Below, piece after piece: positions 7,451 through 14,825 of a stretch of 24,706 nt of DNA. The DNA is taken from the NCBI GenBank assembly GCA_029945495.1, contig JAQSCR010000393.1, positions 1-24,706 on the forward strand, given 5' to 3'. How positions within the stretch are numbered: the stretch's first letter is position 1; each line of letters opens with the position of its first letter. This DNA is from Pseudolabrys sp. Its GTDB lineage: Bacteria > Pseudomonadota > Alphaproteobacteria > Rhizobiales > Xanthobacteraceae. Below the pieces are notes generated by a model. That model saw only the letters and a program-made list of their open reading frames with translations. It was not told the origin of the DNA and did not search any database. The position numbers and the translations under genes were made by a program.

Positions 7451-7516
7451 CTTTTTCACTCGCGTTCTTTGACAAAATTCGTTCGGAGTGAGGACGTCCC
7501 GCTCCCGGCGCCGCCT

Positions 7517-7546
7517 CTTATAGCAAACCAAGCGTGGCAAGCCCAA
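7517..7546 (-). promoter_or_regulatory. Promoter-like element upstream of the lipoprotein gene
   Basis: On the minus strand, TTGGGC (plus coordinates 7541-7546) and TATAAG (7517-7522) are 18 nt apart, in the 115-nt gap before the lipoprotein gene and 67 nt upstream of its ATG. Sequence match only. Confidence 0.4.
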
Positions 7547-7565
7547 GGCGGCGAAATTGGCGACT

Positions 7566-8150
7566 TTACGGCCGATCATCGCCGAGCCGCGCATAGAGCA
7601 GATGGTCGTGCCAGACCCCGTTGATGCACAAATAGCCGCGCGCATAGCCTTCGCGCTGAAAGCCAGTCTTCTCGAGAAGCCCGACCGAGGCGGCGTTATC
7701 GGGAATGCAGGCGGCCTCCAGCCGGTGCAGCCGCAATGGGCCAAAACAGTACGGGACCACGGCCCGGACCGCCGCAGTCATGTAGCCGCGATGGGCGAAA
7801 GGCGCGCCGACCCAGTAGCCGATGCTGCCAGTCTGCGCGACGCCGCGCCGGACATTGGCCAGCGTCAAGCCGCCGACCAGCGCCTGGTCCTGGCTGCGAA
7901 AGATAAGAAACGCATAGGCCAGATCGTTGCGCTGATCCTCGGCGTAGCGTTTCAGGCGGCGGCGAAACGCGCCGCGCGTCAGATCGTCGGCCGGCCAGAC
8001 CGGCTCCCAGGGCGTCAGGAAATCGCGGCTGGCTTCGCGCAACGCCGCCCATTCGGCGTGATCGCCGGGCAGCGGCGCCCGCATGAAAATGCCTTTGCCA
8101 GTGATCGCCGGCGTCGGCTCGCTCAGACTGACAGTGCGGAAGAAAGCCAT
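7566..8150 (-). CDS. GNAT family N-acetyltransferase (RimJ/RimL-like)
   Basis: A 194-residue protein with the GNAT fold pattern: MRAPLPGDHAEWAALR near the start, GGLTLANVRRG (strand), YWVGAPFAHRGYMTAAVRAV (acetyl-CoA loop with RGYMTAA), and the C-terminal IPDNAASVGLLEKTGFQREG typical of RimJ/RimL proteins. These transfer acetyl from acetyl-CoA to protein N-termini (ribosomal S5, S18 or L12) or other amines; the target here is unknown. It lies downstream of the M16 peptidase, with a palindromic repeat in between. Confidence 0.9.
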   Translation of the reverse strand: MAFFRTVSLSEPTPAITGKGIFMRAPLPGDHAEWAALREASRDFLTPWEPVWPADDLTRGAFRRRLKRYAEDQRNDLAYAFLIFRSQDQALVGGLTLANVRRGVAQTGSIGYWVGAPFAHRGYMTAAVRAVVPYCFGPLRLHRLEAACIPDNAASVGLLEKTGFQREGYARGYLCINGVWHDHLLYARLGDDRP

Positions 8151-8179
8151 AGCGCCTTGTCCGCCAGCGGCTCTTTCAC

Positions 8180-8228
8180 CGGCATGATCTTTTCCGAAAA
8201 CCGGTACCCACTTTTCGGGATCATGCCG
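8180..8228. repeat. Palindromic repeat element, 49 bp, of alphaproteobacterial type
   Basis: Perfect 10-bp outer arms (CGGCATGATC at 8180-8189 and GATCATGCCG at 8219-8228) and a perfect 7-bp inner pair (CCGAAAA at 8194-8200, TTTTCGG at 8212-8218) around CCGGTACCCAC. A TTTT bulge lies on one side. The core (GATCTTTTCCGAAAACCGGT) is familiar to me from dispersed palindromic repeats in Bradyrhizobium, Rhodopseudomonas and relatives. It directly abuts the M16 stop codon and could act as a transcript-end hairpin. Confidence 0.8.
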
Positions 8229-9498
8229 TTAGGCCGCCGGGCGAACCAGACTTTCGGCAATCGCGGCGGTGCTTTCAAGCCCATTGCCGGGCCCGAGCGC
8301 GGCAATCGCCGGCCGTCCGCGGGCGATCAAGGCCCGGCCGGCGGCGCGCGCGCTTTCGACCGTGACCGCCTCGACCTTGCCGACGATTTCGTCGAGCGGA
8401 ATGGGCCGGCCGAAGGCCAGCATCTGGCGCGCGATCTGGCCGAGGCGGGCTTCCGAGCTTTCCAGCGCCATCAACAGGCCGGCTTTCATCTGCGCCTTGG
8501 CGCGGGCGATCTCGGCTTCGTTCAGCGTCTCGGTAGCGCTTTCGATCTGGTCGATGACGACGCGCATCAATTCGGGCGCGTCGGCTTCGTCGGTGCCGGC
8601 ATAAAGCCCGAACATGCCGGTGTCGGAATAAGGCATGTGGAAGGCCTGGATCGTGTAACAGAGCCCGCGAATCTCGCGCACTTCCTGAAACAGCCGCGAC
8701 GACATACCGCCGCCGAGCACGCTGGTGAAGACCTGCAGACTGTAAAGCGACGGGTCGCGCACCGGCACGCCTTGCAGCGCCAGCGCGATATGCACCTGTT
8801 CGAGATCGCGGGTTTCGACCCGCGTGCCGCCGCCGAACTTCGCCGGCTCCGGCTTGGGCGAATCGGGACCGACAAAACTGGAAAATCTCTTCGGCTTCGG
8901 CGACGATCTGCGCGTGATCGACGCTGCCTGCCGCCGCCACCAGCATGTTGGGTGCGCGATAATTGCGGCCGAGATAGGTGCGCAGGCTCTTGGCGCTGAA
9001 CGAGCGCACGGTGTCGGGCGTACCGAGAATGGATCGGCCGATCGGCTGGTCGGGGAACGCGGTTTCCTGCAAGCGGTCGAACACCAGATCGTCGGGGGCG
9101 TCCTCGGTAGCGCCGATTTCCTGGGTGATGACGTTCTGCTCGCGCCGCAGTTCTTCGGGGTCGAAGGTCGGCTCGGAGAGAATGTCGGCGAGCACGTCGA
9201 GTGCTAAATTCACGTCTGCCTTCAGCACGCGGGCGAAATAACCGGTCGACTCGACACTGGTCGCGGCATTGAGGTCGCCGCCGACCGCTTCGATCGTCTC
9301 GGCGATCTGGCGCGCGGTGCGCTTCTTGGTGCCCTTGAACGCCATATGCTCGAGCAGATGCGAAATGCCGTGTTCGTCGGCCCTTTCGTCGCGGCTGCCG
9401 GCGCCGACCCAGACTCCGAGCGAGGCCGATTCAAGATGCGGCATGCGGTCCGTCACCACCGAGAGACCGGAGGCCAGGCGCGTTACTTCAACCGTCAT
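8229..9498 (-). pseudogene. M16 family metallopeptidase (processing-peptidase-like), broken by a one-base frameshift
   Basis: The N-terminal part (9498 down to about 8881) has the zinc motif HxxEH (H47, E50, H51 in ISHLLEHMAFKGT) and probable third ligand E127. It runs to AEEIF, after which that frame becomes unrelated sequence. The C-terminal part continues in another frame (about 8880 to 8229): SFVGPDSPKPEPAKFGGG, then VHIALALQGVPVRD, LGGGMSSRLFQEVREIRGL and so on to the stop at 8229. The total of 1270 nt is one base over a multiple of three, so a single extra C in ATTTTCCAGTTTTG (near 8880) explains it. Repaired, it would be 422 residues, normal for the family. It may be a real pseudogene or a sequencing error. 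The start overlaps the thrC stop (ATGA). Confidence 0.85.
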
Positions 9499-10910
9499 AC
9501 CGCAGCTCCTTGACGCGCCGCCCGCGACGCATTCGACACAAATTTTTCGACCTGAGCTTGATCGGCCGGCAGCACGGTAATGCGCTCGGCCTTCTTCGGC
9601 AGGTCAGACAACCAATCTGGGAGGCCGGGGTTCACACCGCAAGCGGCCGCGACCGCGTCCGGAAACTTGGCCGGATGCGCGGTCGACAGCACCACCATGG
9701 GGATTGATGGGTCGCGCGTCTCTTTTTCGGCGACGGCGAGAGCAACCGCGGTGTGCGGGTCGGCGCAATAGCCGGCCTCGCGCATCCAGGCGCGGATGGT
9801 GGCGGCGGTTTCCTGCTCGTCGGCGCGATCGGCGGTCAGCAGCGACCGCATCTGCTTCAGCGCCGCGCCCGCCACGGTGAAGCGGCCGGATTGCGTCAGC
9901 GAACCCATCAAAGCGACGACCTGGGCGGGATCGCGCTGGCAGGTCTCGAACAGCAGCCGTTCGAAATTCGACGACACCTGAATGTCCATCGACGGCGACG
10001 AGGTCGCGGTCACGCCGCGCGTCTCATAGTCGCCGGTGGCAAAGGTACGCGCCAGGATGTCGTTGACGTTGGTCGCCACCACCAGCCGGTCGATCGGTAA
10101 TCCCATGCGCGACGCGACATAGCCGGCATAGACGTCGCCGAAATTGCCGGTCGGCACAGTGAAGGCGACCTTGCGGTGCGGCGCGCCCAGCGCGACCGCG
10201 GCGGTGAAGTAATAAACGGCTTGCGCAACGATGCGCGCCCAGTTGATCGAATTGACGCCGGACAGGCGCACGCGGTCGCGGAAGGCATGATGATTGAACA
10301 TTGCCTTCACCAGAGCCTGGCAATCGTCGAAGGTGCCTTCGATGGCCAGCGCATGCACGTTGGCGTCGGGCGCCGTGGTCATCATGCGCCGCTGCACCTC
10401 GGAGATGCGGCCGTGCGGATAGAGCGCGACGACGTCGACCTGGGCTCGGCCGCGGAAGGCTTCGACCGCCGCGCCGCCGGTGTCGCCCGACGTGGCGACG
10501 ACGATGGTGGTGCGTTCGTTGCGCTTAATGAGGACGTAGTCCATCAGCCGCGCCACCAGCTGCATGGCGAGGTCCTTGAAGGCGAGAGTTGGCCCGTGAA
10601 ATAGCTCACACACGAACAGATTGCTGTCGAGCTGCACCAGCGGCGCAATCGCCGGGTGGCGGAAGGTGCCATAGGCTTCGCGCGCGATGCGGGCGAGGTC
10701 GGCTTCCGGGATGGCGTCGCCGACGAAGGGCTTGATGACTTCGACCGCCACTTCGGCGTAAGGCCGGCCGGCGAAGCTGGCGATGGTCGCTGCCGAAAGC
10801 TGCGGCCAGCTCTCAGGGACATACAGCCCGCCATCACGGGCAAGCCCGGCGAGCATCACCTCGACAAAATCGAGCGGGGCACCAGCGCCCCGCGTTGAGA
10901 TATAACGCAT
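9495..10910 (-). CDS. thrC: Threonine synthase
   Basis: A 471-residue PLP enzyme that converts O-phosphohomoserine to threonine, the last step of the pathway, in the cytoplasm. It starts MRYISTRG, has LARDGGLYVPE (23-33), the PLP-binding lysine K112 in FHGPTLAFKD, the SGDTGGAAVEAF loop, and VPTGNFGDVYAGY (phosphate-binding). Length and order fit the bacterial type with the N-terminal extension. It overlaps the M16 peptidase start by 4 nt, a pairing that I recall as common in Rhizobiales. No clear ribosome binding site is seen before the ATG at 10910. Confidence 0.96.
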   Translation of the reverse strand: MRYISTRGAGAPLDFVEVMLAGLARDGGLYVPESWPQLSAATIASFAGRPYAEVAVEVIKPFVGDAIPEADLARIAREAYGTFRHPAIAPLVQLDSNLFVCELFHGPTLAFKDLAMQLVARLMDYVLIKRNERTTIVVATSGDTGGAAVEAFRGRAQVDVVALYPHGRISEVQRRMMTTAPDANVHALAIEGTFDDCQALVKAMFNHHAFRDRVRLSGVNSINWARIVAQAVYYFTAAVALGAPHRKVAFTVPTGNFGDVYAGYVASRMGLPIDRLVVATNVNDILARTFATGDYETRGVTATSSPSMDIQVSSNFERLLFETCQRDPAQVVALMGSLTQSGRFTVAGAALKQMRSLLTADRADEQETAATIRAWMREAGYCADPHTAVALAVAEKETRDPSIPMVVLSTAHPAKFPDAVAAACGVNPGLPDWLSDLPKKAERITVLPADQAQVEKFVSNASRAARQGAAV

Positions 10911-11000
10911 TGAAATAACGTGACTTTTTGTTCAGACCGGGCCGGGATTTGAGCGCACCCTAACCCCGCTCCCGGGCTGACACAAGAAAGCAGGTCGCGG

Positions 11001-11441
11001 TCACCCCTCGGCGGTGGCAGGCAGAACGGCCTGCATGGCCCCAGCAATTTGCGCCATGTCGCCATCGGATACGGCCAGCAGGCCGAAACGAAACTGGTAG
11101 CCCCAGTTTCGTTTGCCGGCACACAGCGCGAGCTGCTCGAGCAGCGGCTTGATCGGCGCCGGATAGGAGGCGACCCAGGACACATCGCGGCGGTACGGAC
11201 AAGAGCCGCCGCCCATGTCGACGCGGTACGGGTCGCCGCCAACGACAATGCCGATCGCCGTGAAGGCCTGCAGCCGGTCCTTGCCGCCGAATTCGAGCGT
11301 AGGCGAGTAATAGGCGACGTTGTCGCCGGGCGCGATGCGGCGCAGCGGCGCCGCCTTGCCATGGCAGACCTGCATGAAGCCGCCGGCCACGCCACGCGCG
11401 ACATGCGTGGCGCAGGCGACCGCGATCCAGTTCGCGCTCAT
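11001..11441 (-). CDS. EVE domain-containing protein (UPF0310-like)
   Basis: A 146-residue protein consisting of one EVE domain (PF01878): MSANWIAVACATHV, GFMQVCHGKAAPLRRIAPGD, NVAYYSPTLEFGG, LQAFTAIGIV, VDMGGGSCPYRRDVSWV and KRNWGYQFRFGLLAVSDGD. The EVE fold is PUA-like; members bind modified bases in DNA or RNA in some cases, but the ligand here is unknown. I chose the internal ATG at 11441, 7 nt after the VOC gene stop, because upstream residues are shadow sequence. It is probably co-transcribed with the VOC gene. Confidence 0.87.
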   Translation of the reverse strand: MSANWIAVACATHVARGVAGGFMQVCHGKAAPLRRIAPGDNVAYYSPTLEFGGKDRLQAFTAIGIVVGGDPYRVDMGGGSCPYRRDVSWVASYPAPIKPLLEQLALCAGKRNWGYQFRFGLLAVSDGDMAQIAGAMQAVLPATAEG

Positions 11442-11448
11442 GATGCGA

Positions 11449-11820
11449 TCACGGCGCGACCGTGGCGAAGACGCGCAGGCGATGCCCGTCCGGATCGAGC
11501 GCGACAAAGGTCGGGCCGAAATCCATGTCGGTCGGCTTCTGCGCAATCGGCAGGCCGCGCTTCACCCAATCGGCATAAGTGGCGCGCACGGCATCGGCGT
11601 CGCCGACCTTGATGGCAATTTCGCTGCCGCCGGCACCACCCACGGGCTTCGGTTCGACGCCGGACTTCGACCAAAGCCCGAGCATAAGGCCTCCATCCAT
11701 CGCCAACAGGGCAAAGGTGGGCGCGACCTCGATCGCCGGCTTGCCGAGCAGATCGGCATAAAACGCGGCACTGGCCGGCGGGTTATCGACATAAAGCAGG
11801 ACGTAGTTGATATCGGGCAT
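11449..11820 (-). CDS. VOC superfamily protein (glyoxalase/bleomycin-resistance-like)
   Basis: A 123-residue protein with two beta-alpha-beta-beta-beta modules: MPDINYVLLYVDNPPASAAFYADLLG, then GGLMLGLWSK, SEIAIKVGDADAVRATYADW and the C-terminal FGPTFVALDPDGHRLRVF. This is the VOC plan of small glyoxalase-like proteins, which act on or bind electrophiles, antibiotics or other ligands; the substrate is unknown. A GGAG site lies about 11 nt before the ATG. It follows the YafY regulator, and the 75-nt gap holds an operator-like dyad shared with that regulator. Confidence 0.9.
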   Translation of the reverse strand: MPDINYVLLYVDNPPASAAFYADLLGKPAIEVAPTFALLAMDGGLMLGLWSKSGVEPKPVGGAGGSEIAIKVGDADAVRATYADWVKRGLPIAQKPTDMDFGPTFVALDPDGHRLRVFATVAP

Positions 11821-11851
11821 GGCTTTTTCTCCGATGTGGCATTTTCGATGC

Positions 11852-11888
11852 CGTCACCCTAAGCAGGCCCACTGCCAGATTTTGTCAG
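11852..11888 (-). promoter_or_regulatory. Operator/promoter-like module before the VOC gene (copy A)
   Basis: On the minus strand: CTGACAAAATCTGGCAG (plus 11872-11888), an imperfect dyad CTGACA-N5-TGGCAG, then 10 nt, then TAGGGTGACG (plus 11852-11861). A matching module lies before the YafY gene. The CTGACA arm could be the -35 box. It is 52-68 nt upstream of the VOC ATG. Confidence 0.6.
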
Positions 11889-11895
11889 CATGGTA

Positions 11896-12585
11896 TCAGT
11901 CGCCGCCGATGCCCTCGGCGGCGCGCCATTCCTTCAGCAGCACGGCGCGGCGGCGCGGGTAGCGCGTCTCGGTCGGCGTGAGCGACGCGATGCGGTCGAC
12001 GCGGAAATGCCGGAAGCCCTGGCGCAGCTCGCACCAGGCGGCGACAACAAGGGCGCGCTGGAAGAAACCGATGGCGAACGGCCAGATCGTGCGGCTGCTC
12101 TTTTCGCCGTCGTTGCGGGCATAACCGATCACCACCTTGCGTTCGGCGCGAATGGCCCGGCGCATCGTGGCGAGATCGCCGTCGTTGCCGGCGAACTTGT
12201 CATCGGACGCGACCAGCAACGCCGAGGTTTCCAGGGTTTGCTTGAGATCGGCCGGCAGCACGGCGGCGATCTTGGCCATTGCATTGCGTGCCGCGCCGCT
12301 GAGCGCGTCGTCGGCGCGCGCGGCCACCCAGCGCGAACCGAGCACCAGCGCCTCGATCTCGTCTTCGGAAAACATTAGCGGCGGCAGCATGAAACCGGGG
12401 CGCAGCACGTAGCCCATGCCGGCCTCGCCATCGATATGTGCACCCTGCCCGTTCAGGGTCGCGACATCGCGATACAGCGTACGCAGCGACACGCCGAGCT
12501 CATCCGCCAGCGCGGCGCCGCGCACCGGGCGGCGGTGCCGCCGCAGCAGTTGAATGAGGTCGAGCAGACGTTGCGCGCGCGACAA
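11896..12585 (-). CDS. YafY-type transcriptional regulator (HTH plus WYL-like domain)
   Basis: A 229-residue regulator with an N-terminal winged HTH of DeoR type (MSRAQRLLDLIQLLRRHR, VRGAALADELGVSLRTLYRD, 1-41, to about 60) and a C-terminal WYL-like domain (about 130-215: RKVVIGYARNDGEKSSRTI, LVVAAWCELRQGFRHFRVDR). The usual W-Y-L triad itself is replaced by A-L-V. WYL domains sense ligands, often nucleic-acid-derived or small metabolites. Divergence of partner genes is not seen; it is followed by a VOC gene on the same strand. Paired operator-like modules upstream of both suggest it controls itself and the VOC gene. Confidence 0.92.
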   Translation of the reverse strand: MSRAQRLLDLIQLLRRHRRPVRGAALADELGVSLRTLYRDVATLNGQGAHIDGEAGMGYVLRPGFMLPPLMFSEDEIEALVLGSRWVAARADDALSGAARNAMAKIAAVLPADLKQTLETSALLVASDDKFAGNDGDLATMRRAIRAERKVVIGYARNDGEKSSRTIWPFAIGFFQRALVVAAWCELRQGFRHFRVDRIASLTPTETRYPRRRAVLLKEWRAAEGIGGD

Positions 12586-12606
12586 GACGGGACCCCATCG
12601 TTAAGG

Positions 12607-12642
12607 CGTCAGCCTATCACATCTGCTGCCAAAATCTGTCAG
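12607..12642 (-). promoter_or_regulatory. Operator/promoter-like module before the YafY gene (copy B)
   Basis: On the minus strand: CTGACAGATTTTGGCAG (plus 12626-12642), an imperfect dyad CTGACA-N5-TGGCAG, then 9 nt, then TAGGCTGACG (plus 12607-12616). It is nearly the same as copy A in sequence and layout. CTGACA with TGATAG 17 nt later could also serve as the -35 and -10 boxes. It is 41-57 nt upstream of the YafY ATG. Confidence 0.6.
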
Positions 12643-12659
12643 CGGCGTTTTTTGAAGGA

Positions 12660-13409
12660 TTAACCGCGCCGCCGCAACCGCCCGGCCAGCCAGGCGACGT
12701 AAACGCCGCCGAGCGCCAGTGCGAGCCCGAACCAGGTCAGCGCATATTGCAGATGGTTGTTCGGCATCGACACTTCGATCTTGCCCGGCTTGGGCAGCCC
12801 TCCGGGCGGCATCGGCTCCTCTTGGTCGATGTAGAACGGCGCCGCCACCGTCCATTTGTTCGCCGCCGCCATCGCCTTGGGATCGCGCACATACCAGACA
12901 TTGTTCTTGATGTCGTCGGCCGGCGTGAACATCCCGCGCTGCTCTGGCCAGCGCATGTAGCCGACGATGTCGACGCTGCCGCGCGGCAGGCCTTGCGCGC
13001 GCGTCGCCGGATCCTTGCGATCGGTCGGTACGAAGCCCCGGTTGATCAGCACGATGCTGCCGCCGGCCAGCCGCGCCGGCGCGAACACCCAGAAGCCCTG
13101 GCCCTCGACATCCGCGCGCAGCGACGAACCGGCGGTATAGGCATAGGCTTCTTGGCCGTCGAGGAATTCTGCGGAAAACTCGACGCGCGCATATTCGTTG
13201 CCTTCCGGCACCAGCCGCTCCCAGTTCAAACGCGGCGGCAGCGGCTCGGGCGCGCGGGCGGCGCGCGTGGTCACGGTGGCGATCAGATTTTCTTTCCAGA
13301 CTTTGCGGTCGAGTTGCCAGATGCCGAGCCCGATCAGGATGGCGATGCCGACGGCGGCGAACACCGTCGCGGTCAGTATGCCGCCGCGCCGATGCTCATG
13401 CGGCAGCAT
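12660..13409 (-). CDS. SURF1 family protein (cytochrome oxidase assembly)
   Basis: A 249-residue protein with the SURF1 layout: an N-terminal transmembrane helix (about 12-30, ending GIWQLDRKVWKE), a periplasmic domain (including VLINRGFVPTDRKD, IVGYMRWPEQRGMFTPADD and NVWYVRDPKAM), and a C-terminal helix (about 222-243, NHLQYALTWFGLALALGGVY). SURF1 helps insert heme a into subunit I of the aa3 oxidase. The start overlaps the DUF983 stop by one base (TGATG), so the two are translationally coupled, and it lies just beyond the cox cluster. Confidence 0.94.
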   Translation of the reverse strand: MLPHEHRRGGILTATVFAAVGIAILIGLGIWQLDRKVWKENLIATVTTRAARAPEPLPPRLNWERLVPEGNEYARVEFSAEFLDGQEAYAYTAGSSLRADVEGQGFWVFAPARLAGGSIVLINRGFVPTDRKDPATRAQGLPRGSVDIVGYMRWPEQRGMFTPADDIKNNVWYVRDPKAMAAANKWTVAAPFYIDQEEPMPPGGLPKPGKIEVSMPNNHLQYALTWFGLALALGGVYVAWLAGRLRRRG

Positions 13410-13834
13410 CAGGCGCCGCCTGTGCGCGCGTCGTCGCGCGACACCAGCCGGCCCGGCGCGGCCTTATGATGATATTGCAGCGCGATCAGCAGACCCTTGA
13501 CCATGCGCAGCGGCAGCAAGGTGACAACGAGGATCAGCGGCAGCCACAGCGCGGCATGCAGCCAGTAAGGCGGCTGATAGACCACTTCGGTCATCAGCGC
13601 GGCGAAGACGACGATCGCGCCGCCGATCAGGATGACGAACACCGCGGGTCCGTCGCCGGCATCGGCGAAGCCGTAGTCGAGGCCGCATTTCTCGCAAGCC
13701 GGCCGCAGCGTCAGAAAGCCCTGGAACAGGTGGCCGTCGCCGCAGCGCGGACAGCGGCCGCGCAGGCCGCGGCTGATCGGCAAAGGAGCGGGGCTGGGAG
13801 CGGGCGAGCCCGCCGGGGGTGTCTGGTTGCTCAT
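13409..13834 (-). CDS. DUF983 domain-containing membrane protein
   Basis: A 141-residue protein with a Pro/Ala/Ser-rich N-terminus, a zinc-ribbon-like pair of CxxC motifs (C28-P-R-C31 and C47-E-K-C50), LDYGFADAGDGPAVFV, and two hydrophobic helices. This is the DUF983 pattern (PF06170). The function is unknown; genes of this family often lie next to cytochrome oxidase genes in alphaproteobacteria, which suggests a role in assembly or metal handling. A terminator hairpin separates it from ctaE, so it and SURF1 may be a separate unit or read-through. Confidence 0.9.
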   Translation of the reverse strand: MSNQTPPAGSPAPSPAPLPISRGLRGRCPRCGDGHLFQGFLTLRPACEKCGLDYGFADAGDGPAVFVILIGGAIVVFAALMTEVVYQPPYWLHAALWLPLILVVTLLPLRMVKGLLIALQYHHKAAPGRLVSRDDARTGGA

Positions 13835-13845
13835 GGATAACCCTC

Positions 13846-13879
13846 AAAACAAAAGGGCGGCGTTGCCGCCGCCCTTTTG
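13846..13879 (-). terminator. Intrinsic terminator between ctaE and the DUF983 gene
   Basis: A perfect 13-bp stem (CAAAAGGGCGGCG at 13850-13862 and CGCCGCCCTTTTG at 13867-13879) with a 4-nt loop. On the minus strand the stem ends in CCCTTTTG and continues with TTTTG, giving a U-rich tail. The A/T flanks make it look able to work in both directions. It lies 20 nt after the ctaE stop. Confidence 0.75.
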
Positions 13880-13898
13880 CAGGAAGAATACCGGGCGG

Positions 13899-14753
13899 TT
13901 AGTGCGCCGCCACGACGTGCTCGGCGCCTGCGCCCCACACATATATGCAGGCGAACAGGAACAGCCAGACCACGTCGACGAAGTGCCAGTACCAGGCCGC
14001 GAACTCGAAGCCAAGATGCTGGGTCGGCGTGAAGTGACCCTTGAGCGTGCGCACCAGGCAGACGATCAAGACAATGGTGCCGATCAGCACATGCGCGCCA
14101 TGGAAGCCGGTCGCCATGAAGAAGGCCGCGCCGTACATGTTGCCGCTGAACGTGAAGGCGGCGTGGCTGTATTCGTAGGCCTGCACGCAAGTGAAGGTGG
14201 CGCCCAAAAGCACGGTCAGCAGCAGGCCCCACTTCACGCCCTGCCGGTCGTTTTCCAGAAGCGCGTGATGCGCCCAGGTAACCGTCGTGCCCGAGGTGAG
14301 CAGGATCAGCGTGTTGAGGAGCGGCAGATGCCACGGGTCGAAGGTCTCGATGCCGGCCGGCGGCCACACACCGTGGGTGAAGGCCAGCTTGCCGATGTCA
14401 TGCGCCTCGCCGGGAAACAGCGCGATGCTGAAATAGGCCCAGAACCAGGCGACGAAAAACATCACTTCCGAGGCGATGAACAGGATCATGCCGTAGCGGT
14501 GCGAGATCTGCACCACGCGGGTGTGGAAGCCCTCGTATTGCGCTTCGCGGATCACATCGCGCCACCAGGCGATGAAGGTGTAGAGCACGCCGAGGACGCC
14601 GACGCCGAACACCAGCGGCGCGCTCGAATACAGATGATGCATCCACGAGACGGCGCCGAACGCCATCACGAAGGCGGCCGCGGCGCCGACCGCCGGCCAC
14701 GGGCTCGGGTCGACCAGGTGGTAGTCGTGGTGCTTGGTATGGGCGTCGGCCAT
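13899..14753 (-). CDS. ctaE: Cytochrome c oxidase subunit III
   Basis: A 284-residue membrane protein with about seven hydrophobic helices. Family marks are HLVDPSPWP near the start, WWRDVIREAQYEGFHT, SEVMFFVAWFWAYF with its conserved helix-III glutamate, GVWPPAGIETFDPWHLPLLN, SGTTVTWAHHAL and WYWHFVDVVWLFLFACIYVWG. It supports proton uptake and stability of the aa3 core without binding cofactors. The ATG at 14753 is preceded by GGAG 7 nt upstream. It is the last structural gene of the cox cluster. Confidence 0.96.
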   Translation of the reverse strand: MADAHTKHHDYHLVDPSPWPAVGAAAAFVMAFGAVSWMHHLYSSAPLVFGVGVLGVLYTFIAWWRDVIREAQYEGFHTRVVQISHRYGMILFIASEVMFFVAWFWAYFSIALFPGEAHDIGKLAFTHGVWPPAGIETFDPWHLPLLNTLILLTSGTTVTWAHHALLENDRQGVKWGLLLTVLLGATFTCVQAYEYSHAAFTFSGNMYGAAFFMATGFHGAHVLIGTIVLIVCLVRTLKGHFTPTQHLGFEFAAWYWHFVDVVWLFLFACIYVWGAGAEHVVAAH

Positions 14754-14825
14754 CGTCGGTCTCCGTTCAGGTCTCGTTCGAAGAGGCGCGAGCGGCGCCC
14801 CCCATTTTAATGCCGCATGATGCGG

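Noticed and set aside
8275..8880. The end of the longer M16 frame as a true C-terminus
   Set aside because: After AEEIF it becomes Arg/Ala-rich sequence with no M16 features, while the correct family sequence continues in another frame. It is an effect of the frameshift.
7557..8999. 480-codon open frame on the plus strand opposite the GNAT and M16 genes
   Set aside because: No domain or motif is visible, and it crosses two genes with clear family features on the other strand. Shadow frame of GC-rich coding sequence.
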